Positions 17,749 through 26,435 of a stretch of 41,969 bases of DNA are shown one piece after another. Made by a program: the position numbers and the translations under genes. The notes under the pieces are model-generated. The model did no database searches. It had not been told where the DNA came from and was given only the letters and a program-made list of their open reading frames with translations. The stretch lies in NCBI GenBank assembly GCA_947505105.1, contig CANNKG010000023.1, forward strand, positions 1 to 41,969. The letters run 5' to 3'. How positions within the stretch are numbered: position 1 is the stretch's first letter; every line of letters begins with the position of its first letter. Source of the DNA: Methylococcaceae bacterium (lineage in GTDB: Bacteria; Pseudomonadota; Gammaproteobacteria; Methylococcales; Methylomonadaceae).

Positions 17749-17780
17749 CTGTCTAGCTCCTCGGATTTGGGGTTAGACAG
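17749..17780 (+). other. pmoC-pmoA intergenic RNA hairpin
   Basis: Twelve pairs, two of them G-T, form between 17749-17760 (CTGTCTAGCTCC) and 17769-17780 (GGGGTTAGACAG), with an 8-base loop. No T-run follows, so it is not a classical terminator. It more likely stabilises or marks processing of the pmoC part of the mRNA, or attenuates partially. Confidence 0.65.
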
Positions 17781-17834
17781 TGGTGATGAAGATAGAAATA
17801 AAAAATATAATTTTAATTTTTAGGAGGTAAGCCA

Positions 17835-18578
17835 ATGAGCGCATCTCAATCAGCTGTACGGTCACGTGCAGAAGCTATCAAAGTTTCTCGTACTTTCGAC
17901 TGGATGATCTGCTTCGTATTGTTCTTCATTATTCTTGGTGGTTATCACATTCACTATATGTTAACCGGTGGTGACTGGGATTTTTGGACAGACTGGAAAG
18001 ATAGACGTCTATGGGTAACTGTAGCACCTATCGTATCAATCACATTCCCAGCTGCTGTTCAGTCAGTTCTTTGGTGGCGTTATCGTTTACCATTCGGCGC
18101 AGTCCTTTGCGTATTAGGTCTGTTATTCGGCGAGTGGATCAACAGATACTTTAACTTCTGGGGCTGGACATATTTCCCAATTAACTTCTGCTTTCCTTCA
18201 CAATTATTGCCAGGTGCTATTGTTTTAGACGTGATTTTATTATTGTCTAACAGCATGGTATTAACTGCAGTAGTTGGTGGTTTAGCTTACGGTTTATTGT
18301 TCTACCCAGGCAACTGGCCAGTTATTGCTCCATTACACGTGCCTGTTGAATACAACGGTATGGTAATGACTTTGGCTGACTTACAAGGTTACCACTACGT
18401 AAGAACTGGTACTCCTGAGTACATTCGTATGGTTGAAAAAGGTACACTGAGAACTTTCGGTAAAGACGTTGCTCCAGTATCAGCGTTCTTCTCTGGTTTC
18501 GTGAGTATCTTAATTTACTTCTTGTGGCACTTCTTCGGTAAATGGTTCGGAAGCACCGCTTTCGTTAAGTCTACCTAA
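17835..18578 (+). CDS. pmoA: Particulate methane monooxygenase subunit A
   Basis: This is the 247-residue membrane subunit of pMMO and the standard phylogenetic marker of methanotrophs. The segments GGDWDFWTDWKDRRLWVTVA, FGEWINRYFNFWGW and YHYVRTGTPEYIRMVEKGT are those of type I methanotroph PmoA, not AmoA. From memory it is close to Methylobacter/Methylomonas-type sequences, with some differences (for example QSVLWWRYRLPFGAVLCV). Seven or so membrane helices are visible. The ATG is preceded by AGGAGG at 17822-17827. It is separated from pmoC by a 126-base spacer with a strong hairpin. Confidence 0.98.
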   Translation: MSASQSAVRSRAEAIKVSRTFDWMICFVLFFIILGGYHIHYMLTGGDWDFWTDWKDRRLWVTVAPIVSITFPAAVQSVLWWRYRLPFGAVLCVLGLLFGEWINRYFNFWGWTYFPINFCFPSQLLPGAIVLDVILLLSNSMVLTAVVGGLAYGLLFYPGNWPVIAPLHVPVEYNGMVMTLADLQGYHYVRTGTPEYIRMVEKGTLRTFGKDVAPVSAFFSGFVSILIYFLWHFFGKWFGSTAFVKST

Positions 18579-18610
18579 GATTTAGTTGAAGAAATAACAT
18601 AAAATAAAGA

Positions 18611-18657
18611 CTGGTGGTGGCTAACATAATTATAAGGTTGCCACTAGATACTCTGAA
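18611..18657 (+). other. pmoA-pmoB intergenic RNA hairpin
   Basis: CTGGTGGTGGC (from 18611) can pair with GGTTGCCACTAG (ending 18657), about eleven pairs with several G-T wobbles, around an AT-rich loop. As in the pmoC-pmoA spacer, no T-run follows. It is probably an mRNA stability or processing element. Confidence 0.5.
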
Positions 18658-18693
18658 AGCTATAGATTCTCTATTATAGAGGAGGATATATAT

Positions 18694-19938
18694 ATGAAAT
18701 TAATTAAAGACAAGGTTGCTAAGTTATCCTTTGTCGCACTGCTGATGACTGTTACAGCAGCGATGTTCTACACACCAACTGCATCTGCTCATGGTGAAAA
18801 ATCGCAAGCCGCTTTCATGCGTATGCGTACTATTCACTGGTATGATCTGCATTGGTCAAAAGAAACTGTTGCAGTAAACGAAACAATGACTGTAAATGGT
18901 AAATTCCACGTTTTCGCTGGATGGCCAGAAACAGTTGATAAACCAGAATCTTCATTCTTGAACATTGGTATTCCTGGTCCAGTTTTTATCCGTCAAGGTT
19001 CATGGATCGGTGGCAAATTAGTGCCTAGATCTGTTGCTTTGGAATTGGGTGAAACTTATGAATTCAAAGTTTTATTAAGAGCTCGTCGTCCAGGTGACTG
19101 GCACGTTCACTCTATGATGAACGTTGAAGGCGGCGGTCCAATCATTGGTCCAGGTAAATGGGTAACTATTACTGGTTCAATGAAAAGCTTCACTAACCCA
19201 GTCACTACTTTGACTGGTGACACCATTGACTTAGAAACATACAACAGAGAAAATACATATTTCTGGCACACTTTCTGGTTCGTGGTTGGTTTAGCTTGGG
19301 TTGGTTTCTGGATTCGTAAACCAGTATTCGTTCCAAGATTGCTTGCTGTTGATGCTGGTAAAGCTAACACTTTAATCACTGATGGTGAGAAAAAAGTTGG
19401 TATGGCATTCGCTGCTGGTACTATGGCTTTGGTTGCGTTCTTAATGCAAACTACTAATGACAAATATCCTGTAACTACTCCGTTACAAGCAGGTTTGTTA
19501 CGTGGCATGATTCCTATTGAAAAACATGCTCCTACCATTAGTGTTAAAGTTGATGATGCTACTTACCGTGTTCCTGGTCGTGCAATGCAAATGACTCTGA
19601 CTATCACCAACAATGGTGACGAGCCAGTTCGTTTAGCTGAGTTCAACACAGCTGGTGTTCGTTTCTTAGACTCTAAAGTTTGGGAAGACGACACTAACTA
19701 TCCAGATGACTTGTTAGCAGAAGACGGCTTATCAGTAAGTGACAACAGTGCAATTGCTCCAGGTGAGAAAAGAACTGTTGAAGTTACTGCATCTGACGCT
19801 GCATGGGAAGTTTACCGTTTAGCTGACTTGATCTATGATCCAGACAGCCGCTTCGCTGGTTTATTGTTCTTCTCAAAAGAAAATGGCCAACGTGAGATGG
19901 TAACTGTTGATGCTCCATTAATTCCATCTTTCATCTAA
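18694..19938 (+). CDS. pmoB: Particulate methane monooxygenase subunit B
   Basis: This is the largely periplasmic copper-binding subunit of pMMO. The 414-residue precursor has a signal peptide ending PTASA before His33, which becomes the N-terminus. His33, His137 and His139 (DWHVHSMM) match the CuB ligands of the M. capsulatus protein at identical positions. His48 (RTIHWY) also matches the bis-His position. Two cupredoxin-like domains flank two membrane helices (about residues 190-210 and 232-252). A strong GAGGAGG precedes the ATG at 18694. It is the last gene of the operon; a terminator follows 47 bases after the stop. Confidence 0.98.
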   Translation: MKLIKDKVAKLSFVALLMTVTAAMFYTPTASAHGEKSQAAFMRMRTIHWYDLHWSKETVAVNETMTVNGKFHVFAGWPETVDKPESSFLNIGIPGPVFIRQGSWIGGKLVPRSVALELGETYEFKVLLRARRPGDWHVHSMMNVEGGGPIIGPGKWVTITGSMKSFTNPVTTLTGDTIDLETYNRENTYFWHTFWFVVGLAWVGFWIRKPVFVPRLLAVDAGKANTLITDGEKKVGMAFAAGTMALVAFLMQTTNDKYPVTTPLQAGLLRGMIPIEKHAPTISVKVDDATYRVPGRAMQMTLTITNNGDEPVRLAEFNTAGVRFLDSKVWEDDTNYPDDLLAEDGLSVSDNSAIAPGEKRTVEVTASDAAWEVYRLADLIYDPDSRFAGLLFFSKENGQREMVTVDAPLIPSFI

Positions 19939-19983
19939 TGATCGATAAGGTTTAATGATCTAATCGTTGAACTTTAGGAATTG

Positions 19984-20017
19984 AAGCCCTCGCTGTGTAA
20001 ACAGCGAGGGCTTTTTT
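19984..20017 (+). terminator. Rho-independent terminator of pmoCAB
   Basis: A perfect stem of at least 12 pairs (AGCCCTCGCTGT, 19985-19996, with ACAGCGAGGGCT, 20001-20012) and a GTAA loop. It is followed by a T-run from 20011. The position just after pmoB and the strength mark the end of the pmo transcript. Confidence 0.95.
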
Positions 20018-20287
20018 ATTTGTGGGTATTTTAAGATTCTAGTTATTCAGACCGTTATATATAAAGCACCCACAATAATATTGGTAGTCGGGCAAGTATG
20101 ACCGTTGTTTAGTTTACAATGATGTGAATTAACCCGCATTGCTTGGTTCCAGGATTTTGGCAATCTCCTGTTTAGATTATGATCCCGAAAAAAAACGAAG
20201 CATTCTAAAAAATGCTAAAATGCACCATTTTTATAAAGCATTTGAGCCTGTGTTTTTATAAATCAACATTACTTGCGAACAATTATC

Positions 20288-20515
20288 ATGACTGAGTCAC
20301 AAGACAATCAACCGTTAGAATTGAGAGAATTAGAAATCACTCTTGATCAACTTATCGCTCAATATGCAGCAGTAAAAAATGAAAATCAGTCATTGAAAGT
20401 AAAACAAGATGAATTACTTAGCGAACGCGCTAAATTACTAGAAAAAACCAATTTAGCCCGCACCAGAATTAACGATATGATTGAACGCCTGAGAGCCATG
20501 GAGCAAGGTTCATGA
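20288..20515 (+). CDS. ZapB-like coiled-coil protein (TIGR02449 family)
   Basis: The 75-residue protein is a single predicted coiled coil with heptad leucines and many charged residues, ending IERLRAMEQGS. Length, composition and its place directly before zapA match the TIGR02449 family, which is thought to act with ZapA at the division ring. The ATG at 20288 is chosen over the in-frame TTG at 20273. Its stop overlaps the zapA start (ATGA at 20512-20515). The extended -10-like TGCTAAAAT at 20213-20221 could belong to its promoter, but no -35 is evident. Confidence 0.75.
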   Translation: MTESQDNQPLELRELEITLDQLIAQYAAVKNENQSLKVKQDELLSERAKLLEKTNLARTRINDMIERLRAMEQGS

Positions 20516-20808
20516 GCAAAAAATTGCCCGCTGTTACTCTGACCATTTTAAATAAAGAATACAAAATAGCCTGTCCGACTGAAGAGCAACCCTCTTTGCT
20601 AAGTACCGCCAAGCAACTTAACGATAAAATGCATCACCTTCACGCTTCGGGTAAGGTAACAGGTACTGATCGAATTGCGGTGATGGCGGCATTAAATCTG
20701 GCTCACGAATGGGATATGGCAAAGCCACAGTCGTCACAAAACGACACAGTGTTACTTGAAAAATTAAGTTCCCTGCGTCAAAAAATAGAAAATGCTCTGA
20801 AAAACTAG
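20512..20808 (+). CDS. zapA: Cell division protein ZapA
   Basis: ZapA promotes FtsZ protofilament bundling at the division ring. The 98-residue protein has the N-terminal beta segment VTLTILNKEYKIACP, then LLSTAKQLNDKM and a long C-terminal coiled coil after DRIAVMAALNLAHE, all standard ZapA features. It overlaps the ZapB-like gene by four bases and is followed by 6S RNA, as in many Gammaproteobacteria, which supports the assignment. Confidence 0.93.
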   Translation: MSKKLPAVTLTILNKEYKIACPTEEQPSLLSTAKQLNDKMHHLHASGKVTGTDRIAVMAALNLAHEWDMAKPQSSQNDTVLLEKLSSLRQKIENALKN

Positions 20809-20831
20809 TAAATTACGATAAACTATTAGCT

Positions 20832-21014
20832 TGTATCTCCTGCAGCGTTCGAAGTAATCTGGGTGTTTCCTGAACCTATATTTACCCCGGGAACTATTTA
20901 GATCATTGGTGCGCATGCCCGTCTTGCACGGGAAGCCTGATGTGATCAGTTGGTTCCCACTTGAACCGTCGGTTCAAGGACGAAAGCTTACTACGGCGCA
21001 GGCGGGAGATGCTT
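20832..21014 (+). ncRNA. ssrS: 6S RNA
   Basis: 6S RNA mimics an open promoter and sequesters sigma-70 RNA polymerase. Directly downstream of zapA, the sequence follows the E. coli 6S pattern. The closing stem is ATCTCCTGC (20835-20843) with GCGGGAGAT (21002-21010). A CCTGAACCTATATTT block (E. coli CCTGAGCCGATATTT) follows, then the GCGCATGCCCGT hairpin ending ACGGGAAGCC. The hairpin CTTGAACC (20960-20967) pairs with GGTTCAAG (20971-20978). The length of about 180 nt is typical. The exact ends are estimated from the closing stem. The gene usually found next, ygfA, is absent here. Confidence 0.93.
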
Positions 21015-21267
21015 TCTCTCTCCTCCATTATTCAAATCGAGATCGCTTCTTGGCAAACGGTTCGGTTTTCACACATCTGCGAAATTGGGTTTTAGTGTTG
21101 ATAATTGGTGTCAGACACGCTAAATAAAGCACAAATTTCTGTAGTAACTTACCTTTCATTGTCAGATAATTTCTTCAAAATTTCTATAAGTAAAATAACG
21201 GGAATAAGTATTTGATTCGCATTGAATTAAAGTAAGTTGATAACCAAGCAACGACGGAGAATATTTG

Positions 21268-22155
21268 ATGTCTAGCAAACCCGGCATTATGCGTTTTTTA
21301 CTAAATCAGACTTAATTGAAACGGATGGACTTCGAGAAAGGTGCTGCTTGATTTTGCGAGTGATCGCCAGCAACTCCTCGGAAATAAGGAGGTATGACGA
21401 AATGGCGATTATTGAGCCTATTTGGTATTACTCGGTACACTAGATGAAGTGCGCATTTGCATTATGCACCTGTTAATGCATGTTTATGGCCGTTAGGTTC
21501 TGTCATACATAGGTCGGCATGTGGTGACGACTGAGGGCATTAATTAAACGTCACTGAATCCTATTCAAGAGGGACTGGTCAAGCAGGGCGCTATTCAATG
21601 CGGTCTTTGCACTCCTGGCATTGTCTCGGTGTCAATGGCCTTTTTTTCAATGGAACTGCAGTTAATTCCATTGATGCTATTGACGCGGATGAGGGTAACA
21701 TGTGCCGTTGTAGCGGTTATAGTGGAATCAAGCGGGCAATTATCCTGCTGTCTGAGTGCTTTGACTCGTCTTGACAATGTGATTAAGTGGGGTTTTCTCA
21801 CGGCATATTTTACCGACATTCCTGCCTAGCACTCAGATTAACTTTTGATGTTATCGAGGATTTCGATCCAGTGGTAATTAAAGTTGCGGGAGGAATACAC
21901 TGATGGATCACATCATCACTGCAAAGTATAAATTTTCTGTCGCCGGTTAGTCATTCCAAGACTGTCAGAATATCTGAACAACACTGGATCGTTGAAGCCG
22001 CAGCGGCTTTCGAGCAACTTAGGTCTTCTCTGAACTTACAATGAGTGTTTCCAACGCTTTGCCGAGGATTCTAAATTGCTTGTTTCTCAACCAAAATAAG
22101 ACAGCGCGCTACGATGGGTAGAAACTTGGCTAATGCTTCGCAGATTGCTGATATG
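21268..22155 (+). pseudogene. xdhA: Xanthine dehydrogenase small subunit (XdhA) remnant
   Basis: Piecing frames together gives recognisable XdhA segments in the right order. The start is MRFLLNQT (after ATGTCTAGC at 21268), then LIETDGLRE, then RQQLLGNKEV, then a ruined first [2Fe-2S] loop in which TGA stops sit at cysteine-like positions. GAIQCGLCTPGIV (second cluster), DADEGNMCRCSGYSGIKRA, a FAD-domain piece VIKVAGG, WIVEAAAAFEQL and RATMGRNLANASQIADM follow. Several frameshifts and stops separate them, so no functional protein is possible. A ribosome site (ACGGAG) still precedes the ATG. In life XdhA binds FAD and two [2Fe-2S] clusters for hypoxanthine/xanthine oxidation. Confidence 0.88.
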
Positions 22156-22490
22156 TTAGAAATGAATAGCTATTTTGCTTGGCTGGATCGCTGCTTCGAT
22201 GCACGGCAACCTTATGCGGCATAGAAACATGGGCAAATGGCACAAGCCTATTTTAATCCGCTTTAGGTTGCGCGGCATCTTGCTAACATTAATGATGTTG
22301 CGGGGAATTGGCAGAGAATTGAGGTTGGATTGATGGCTATTAGTCTGAACTCTTTTGTCCGTGCCATCCCATTCGCGTTGTTGATGAATTATCTAACCCA
22401 AAATGCCATGCCTGCTTTGCTGGCGTTTGCTAGCTAGCGCTCTAAAGACGGCAAGTATGGCGCTATATTATGCCTTGAGTGGGATGATGT
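22156..22490 (+). pseudogene. Decayed sequence between xdhA and xdhC remnants
   Basis: The frame of the last XdhA piece continues here for over 300 bases, broken only by three TAG codons. The reading includes SYFAWLDRCFDARQPYAA, VARHLANINDVAGNWQRIEV and LMNYLTQNAMPALLAFAS. I do not recognise it. It may be eroded XdhA C-terminus, a piece of xdhB, or unrelated joined DNA. The molybdopterin subunit gene xdhB (about 2.3 kb) that should lie here is essentially gone. Confidence 0.5.
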
Positions 22491-22888
22491 TTGGATAATT
22501 TTGTTGCACTCAGGCGATGGCTTTGCGAAAATTTGGAGCATAGGCGCGCAGTAACATTAATGGTCGTTACCGCCAGTTCTGGAAGTTCGCCTAGAACTTC
22601 GGGGGCAAAAATGGGAGTTGTGATGATCATGACGCATCGTCAGCATAATGACGCATTGGTGTTATCTAAACCGCTCGGAAAACAAGTCGGCTATCTCGGG
22701 CTGTTGGGTAGTCGAAGCAAAATCGCCTGGATCAAAGAGACTCTGGCTCAAACGGTGACGGAAGCTGATTGGTAGAAGTTACATGCACCGGGAGGGGGGC
22801 GATCCATAGTCATACGCCAGCCGTGATTGCAGTTAGTATTGCGGTGGACTTCATCCAGTTTACCAATGCGCGAGCTTTACAATGTTAG
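22491..22888 (+). pseudogene. xdhC: XdhC (xanthine dehydrogenase accessory protein) remnant
   Basis: The start is intact-looking: LRRWLCENLEHRRAVTLMVV, then TASSGSSPRTSGAKMGV, the conserved N-terminus of XdhC/CoxI. It then jumps to YLGLLGSRSKIAWIKETL, which belongs to the C-terminal Rossmann domain, so roughly 100 codons are deleted. After a stop at about 22773 a shifted frame gives SHTPAVIAVSIAVDFIQF, the usual C-terminal IAVSI block, ending in TAG at 22886. XdhC inserts sulfurated molybdenum cofactor into XdhB. Internal deletion plus frameshift make this a pseudogene. It ends 5 bases from the convergent aldolase gene. Confidence 0.88.
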
Positions 22889-22892
22889 TCGA

Positions 22893-23567
22893 TTAAACTT
22901 CGTAAGCAAGTTTATTCCCAAAGACTGACTGCCAATCCAAGCCAAATTGCTGCACCGCGGGATTTACGGCAGGATGGCCAAACAACTGATCGGCAACCTC
23001 AATAGGGAGTGTTATTGAGGCGACCCCGAGTTTTAGTACGTCGAGAACTTGCTGAGTGTTTTTAAAGCTGGCCGGTAGCAGTTTGCTGGGCAAATGATGC
23101 TTATCTAGCAATAATTGCAGATCCGCGACGACGCCGACACCATCCATGCCAAAGGTGTCGATTCTGTTGACATAAGGCGCTAGGTAATCCGCACCACAGA
23201 GGGCAGCAAGAAAGCCCTGCTGCACGCTGTAAATTGCTGTTGCTAAGACCGGAAGATTCCTTGCTTTCAAACGTTTAATTGCGCTTAGGCCGATTTCGGT
23301 GGCAGGAATTTTTACGACCAGATTGTAAGGGAGTTCTATTAGGCGTTCGGCTTCGTCGACCATTGCGTTCACATCTTCACTGATGACTTGTACAAAATTT
23401 TGGCTATGTTCGCCTAATATCTCGGTTAGCGCAGGTAATAATTGGCTTAATCGCTGGGTTGATTTAGCGAGTATCGAGGGATTGGTAGTAATACCATGCA
23501 CCGGTAAACAGGCATTAAAACGAGCAACCTGAGCAAGGTCGGCAGTATCGAGGTAGAGTTCAAACAT
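22893..23567 (-). CDS. fsa: Fructose-6-phosphate aldolase / transaldolase-like protein
   Basis: The 224-residue protein matches the short transaldolase subfamily (FsaA/TalC): MFELYLDTADL, GITTNPSILAKS, the Schiff-base lysine at Lys86 in VVKIPAT, YLAPYVNRID, ASFKNTQQVLD and ASITLPIEVADQ. The substrate-binding residues and length agree with E. coli FsaA (220 residues). It would cleave or form fructose 6-phosphate with dihydroxyacetone and glyceraldehyde 3-phosphate, or act as a transaldolase. In a ribulose monophosphate methanotroph either activity could link to formaldehyde assimilation, which is inference. It is monocistronic. Confidence 0.88.
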   Translation of the reverse strand: MFELYLDTADLAQVARFNACLPVHGITTNPSILAKSTQRLSQLLPALTEILGEHSQNFVQVISEDVNAMVDEAERLIELPYNLVVKIPATEIGLSAIKRLKARNLPVLATAIYSVQQGFLAALCGADYLAPYVNRIDTFGMDGVGVVADLQLLLDKHHLPSKLLPASFKNTQQVLDVLKLGVASITLPIEVADQLFGHPAVNPAVQQFGLDWQSVFGNKLAYEV

Positions 23568-23704
23568 CAGGGTAATCCGTCTTCCAAAATAGCTAGTTTA
23601 TCAAAAGGTGGAAGGCGGTTTTTAAAAAAGCACAGCCAAATCGACAGCTAAAGGCAACTTCAGGTAATATTTATATTATTTTTGAGCTACCGGAATTCTT
23701 TGCT

Positions 23705-24325
23705 ATGGCGCAACAACCTTTTACTAATCGTCACGACAATTTTATAACTGAGGATGAATATTTACGCATGGAGCAGAGTTCCGATACTCGGCACGAGTAT
23801 ATTGACGGTTGTGTCTATGCTATGGTCGGTGCAAGTCTCTATCATGCGCGGATTACGGCAAATATTCTTGGAGAGTTTCGTAATCATTTGAAAGGCAAAG
23901 CTTGTGAAGCTTTCATGACCGATGTCAAAATCAAATTGGGCAGCAGTTATGTCTATCCCGATATTGTGGTCGATTGTAGCGGTACTGAAGCGAATGATTA
24001 TTTTGCAAATGCACCGATTTTGATTGTTGAAGTATTGTCTCAAACCACTCGAAAACGCGACTTAACCACAAAATTATTCAAATACATTAATTTACCGACC
24101 TTGCAGGAATACGTGCTGATTGAGCAGAATACCGCTTCGGTAACGGTTTTACGTAGAGCGCATGATTGGCAGTACGAATATTATGTGTTGGGCGACTCGG
24201 TGACTTTTGAATCGATTGGGCTGACCTTGAGGGTCGAGGAAATTTATGATCGGGTCAATAATCACGACATCCAGGAATATCGCTTATTCCGCCAGGACGG
24301 AATCGAACCTGAATGGAATGGCTAG
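23705..24325 (+). CDS. Uma2-family (DUF820) putative restriction endonuclease
   Basis: The 206-residue protein has the Uma2 layout: an N-terminal ITEDEYLRMEQ and RHEYIDGCVYAM, then VYPDIVVDCS and PILIVEVLSQTT, which carry the Asp and Glu of a PD-(D/E)XK nuclease core, followed by KRDLTTKLFKYINLPTLQEYVLIEQ. Such genes are numerous in cyanobacteria and also occur in methanotrophs; their biological role is unsettled. It converges on htpG. Confidence 0.85.
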   Translation: MAQQPFTNRHDNFITEDEYLRMEQSSDTRHEYIDGCVYAMVGASLYHARITANILGEFRNHLKGKACEAFMTDVKIKLGSSYVYPDIVVDCSGTEANDYFANAPILIVEVLSQTTRKRDLTTKLFKYINLPTLQEYVLIEQNTASVTVLRRAHDWQYEYYVLGDSVTFESIGLTLRVEEIYDRVNNHDIQEYRLFRQDGIEPEWNG

Positions 24326-24337
24326 CATGATGAGGTC

Positions 24338-24378
24338 TGAAAACGCCCCACCCTTTGTAAAAGAGCAGGGCATTTTCA
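24338..24378. terminator. Hairpin between convergent Uma2 and htpG genes
   Basis: TGAAAACGCCC (24338-24348) pairs with GGGCATTTTCA (24368-24378) with one mismatch, around a 19-base loop. It lies exactly in the 62-base convergent gap and may terminate both transcripts. The large loop and the A/T tract within the stem make the call tentative. Confidence 0.45.
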
Positions 24379-24387
24379 AATCAACGC

Positions 24388-26328
24388 TTAGTTCAGCAGA
24401 TTTTGCAACAACTCATTAAGTTTGTGAACAAACGCTGCCGGATCGTCAAGTTGACCGCCTTCACTTAAGATAGCTTGATCGAACAGAATATGTGTAATAT
24501 CGGCAAAACGCTGCTCATCGGGCTCGTTCTTGATTTTTTCAACTAAGGCATGGGTCGGATTGATTTCGAAGATCGGCTTGGTACCGCCGCCCATCATGCC
24601 CAGATTTTGACCGGCTTCTTTCATGATGCGTTCCATGTTGAGGCTCATGCCGTAATCGGTCGCCACCAAGCAAGCTGGTGAACTAGTAAGGCGGTGACTG
24701 ACACGCACTTCGCTGACTTTATCGCCGAGCACGTCTTTAATTTGTTTCAGCACCGATTCAAAATCCTTGCCCAATTCTTCCTGTTGTTTCTTGTCTTCTT
24801 CGCTTTCAAGTTGATCTAAATCGAGTTTACCTTTCGCAACCGATTGCAGATGTTTCTCTTGATAATCGCTTAAGTTAGATACCAACCATTCATCGATCCG
24901 GTCGGACAATAACAAGACTTCGATGCCTTTCTTACGGAAAATTTCCAGATGCGGACTGTTTTTGGCCGCTGAGAAACTATCCGCAGTGACATAGAAGATT
25001 TTTTCTTGACCCTCTTTCATTCGGCTGATGTAATCGTCAAGGCTGACGTTTTGTTCGTCGGTATCGCTATGCGTCGAAGCAAAACGCAACAATTTGGCGA
25101 TTTTGTCTTTGTTCTTGAAGTCTTCGATCGGACCTTCTTTAATGACCGAGCCGAATTGTTTCCAGAAGGTTGCGTATTTTTCACCATCAGACTGCGCCAG
25201 ATTTTCGAGCATACTCAACACTTTTTTGACTGCGCCCGATTTGATGTTGCTGATTTGTTTACTCTCTTGCAAAATTTCGCGCGAGACGTTCAATGGCAAC
25301 GCATCGGCATCGATTACGCCGCGGATGAAGCGTAAATAACGCGGCATCAATTTTTCGGCGTCATCCATGATGAAGACTTTGCGCACATATAACTTAACGC
25401 CATGTTTCGCATCGCGGTCCCATAAATCGAATGGCGCACGAGCAGGAACATATAACAACAAAGTATATTCGTTAGTGCCTTCAACTTTACTATGCAAATG
25501 AACCAATGGCTCTTGGTAATCGTGCGATACGTGTTTGTAAAACTCGTTATAAGATTCTTCGGAAATCTCGTCTTTAGATTTCGTCCATAACGCCGAAGCA
25601 CTGTTGACCGTTTCTTCTTCGATGATTGGCTCGGGTTTTGGTGCGTCTTCAGCAGTATCTTCCGGCATTGATGGCGTGACTTCTTTATCCATCACGATCG
25701 GCAACGAAATGTGATCGGAGAATTTTCGAATGATTGAACGTAGACGGTAATCGTTCAAGAAGTCATCTTCATCGGTTTTCAGGTGCAGAATAACTTCAGT
25801 ACCACGTTTGGCGCGTTCACAACTTTCGAGGGTATAATCGCCTTCACCACCTGATTCCCATCGTACGCCTTCTTCTGTTGGAGCACCAGCGCGACGAGTA
25901 AACAAGGTCACTTTATCGGCAACAATAAAGGAAGAATAGAAACCGACCCCGAATTGACCGATCAGTTCACTATCTTTTGCTTGGTCGCCGGTTAAGGCTT
26001 CGAAGAATTGTTTGGTGCCGGATTTTGCAATCGTACCGATATGTTCGCGTACTTCGTCGCGACTCATGCCGATGCCGTTATCGATGACTGAAATCGTACG
26101 TTTTTCTTTATCGAATTCGACGCGAATCTTCAAGTCGCTATCGCCTTCGTACAAACCATCATTGGAGAGCGCTTCAAAACGTAATTTATCCGCTGCGTCC
26201 GAGGCGTTGGAAATCAATTCACGCAGAAAGATCTCTTTGTTGCTGTACAAAGAGTGAATCATTAAATGTAATAAATGTTTAACTTCGGTTTGAAAGCCTA
26301 AAGTTTCTTTTTTTACGTCAACTGTCAT
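24388..26328 (-). CDS. htpG: Chaperone protein HtpG (Hsp90)
   Basis: This is a cytosolic Hsp90 chaperone of 646 residues. The GHKL ATPase motifs are present in order: [15 protein letters not shown] with the catalytic Glu and Asn, [22 protein letters not shown] and [13 protein letters not shown]. The middle-domain Arg motif [10 protein letters not shown] and the C-terminal dimerisation region follow. The N-terminus [40 protein letters not shown] is intact in pattern. A heat-shock type promoter lies about 45 bases upstream, so it is probably under sigma-32 control. Confidence 0.97.
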   Translation of the reverse strand: MTVDVKKETLGFQTEVKHLLHLMIHSLYSNKEIFLRELISNASDAADKLRFEALSNDGLYEGDSDLKIRVEFDKEKRTISVIDNGIGMSRDEVREHIGTIAKSGTKQFFEALTGDQAKDSELIGQFGVGFYSSFIVADKVTLFTRRAGAPTEEGVRWESGGEGDYTLESCERAKRGTEVILHLKTDEDDFLNDYRLRSIIRKFSDHISLPIVMDKEVTPSMPEDTAEDAPKPEPIIEEETVNSASALWTKSKDEISEESYNEFYKHVSHDYQEPLVHLHSKVEGTNEYTLLLYVPARAPFDLWDRDAKHGVKLYVRKVFIMDDAEKLMPRYLRFIRGVIDADALPLNVSREILQESKQISNIKSGAVKKVLSMLENLAQSDGEKYATFWKQFGSVIKEGPIEDFKNKDKIAKLLRFASTHSDTDEQNVSLDDYISRMKEGQEKIFYVTADSFSAAKNSPHLEIFRKKGIEVLLLSDRIDEWLVSNLSDYQEKHLQSVAKGKLDLDQLESEEDKKQQEELGKDFESVLKQIKDVLGDKVSEVRVSHRLTSSPACLVATDYGMSLNMERIMKEAGQNLGMMGGGTKPIFEINPTHALVEKIKNEPDEQRFADITHILFDQAILSEGGQLDDPAAFVHKLNELLQNLLN

Positions 26329-26370
26329 GTTCTAATATCCTAAAGTTACAAAAAAACATCATCAGCTATA

Positions 26371-26399
26371 ATTGTGGGGATGGATTATTTTTTTTCAAG
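26371..26399 (-). promoter_or_regulatory. Sigma-32 heat-shock promoter of htpG
   Basis: On the minus strand CTTGAAA (26399 to 26393) is followed after 13 bases by CCCCACAAT (26379 to 26371). The sigma-32 consensus is CTTGAAA with a spacer of 11-16 bases and CCCCATNT, so the match is close. It ends about 43 bases before the htpG ATG. The divergent response-regulator gene begins only 37 bases away on the other side. Confidence 0.8.
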
Positions 26400-26435
26400 C
26401 CTTCGGTAACACAACGAACCATTAAAAGCCACGTT

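Noticed and set aside
20906-21127. 73-codon open frame after zapA
   Set aside because: It lies within and beyond 6S RNA, whose sequence and pairing explain the conservation.
21595-21829. Short open frames on both strands (74 and 66 codons)
   Set aside because: They are fragments and shadows of the decayed xdhA.
22156-22490. Amber (TAG) recoding, because one frame is interrupted only by TAG
   Set aside because: Neighbouring pieces carry frameshifts, TGA and TAA stops and deletions, so plain pseudogene decay explains it; no genes elsewhere in the window use in-frame TAG.
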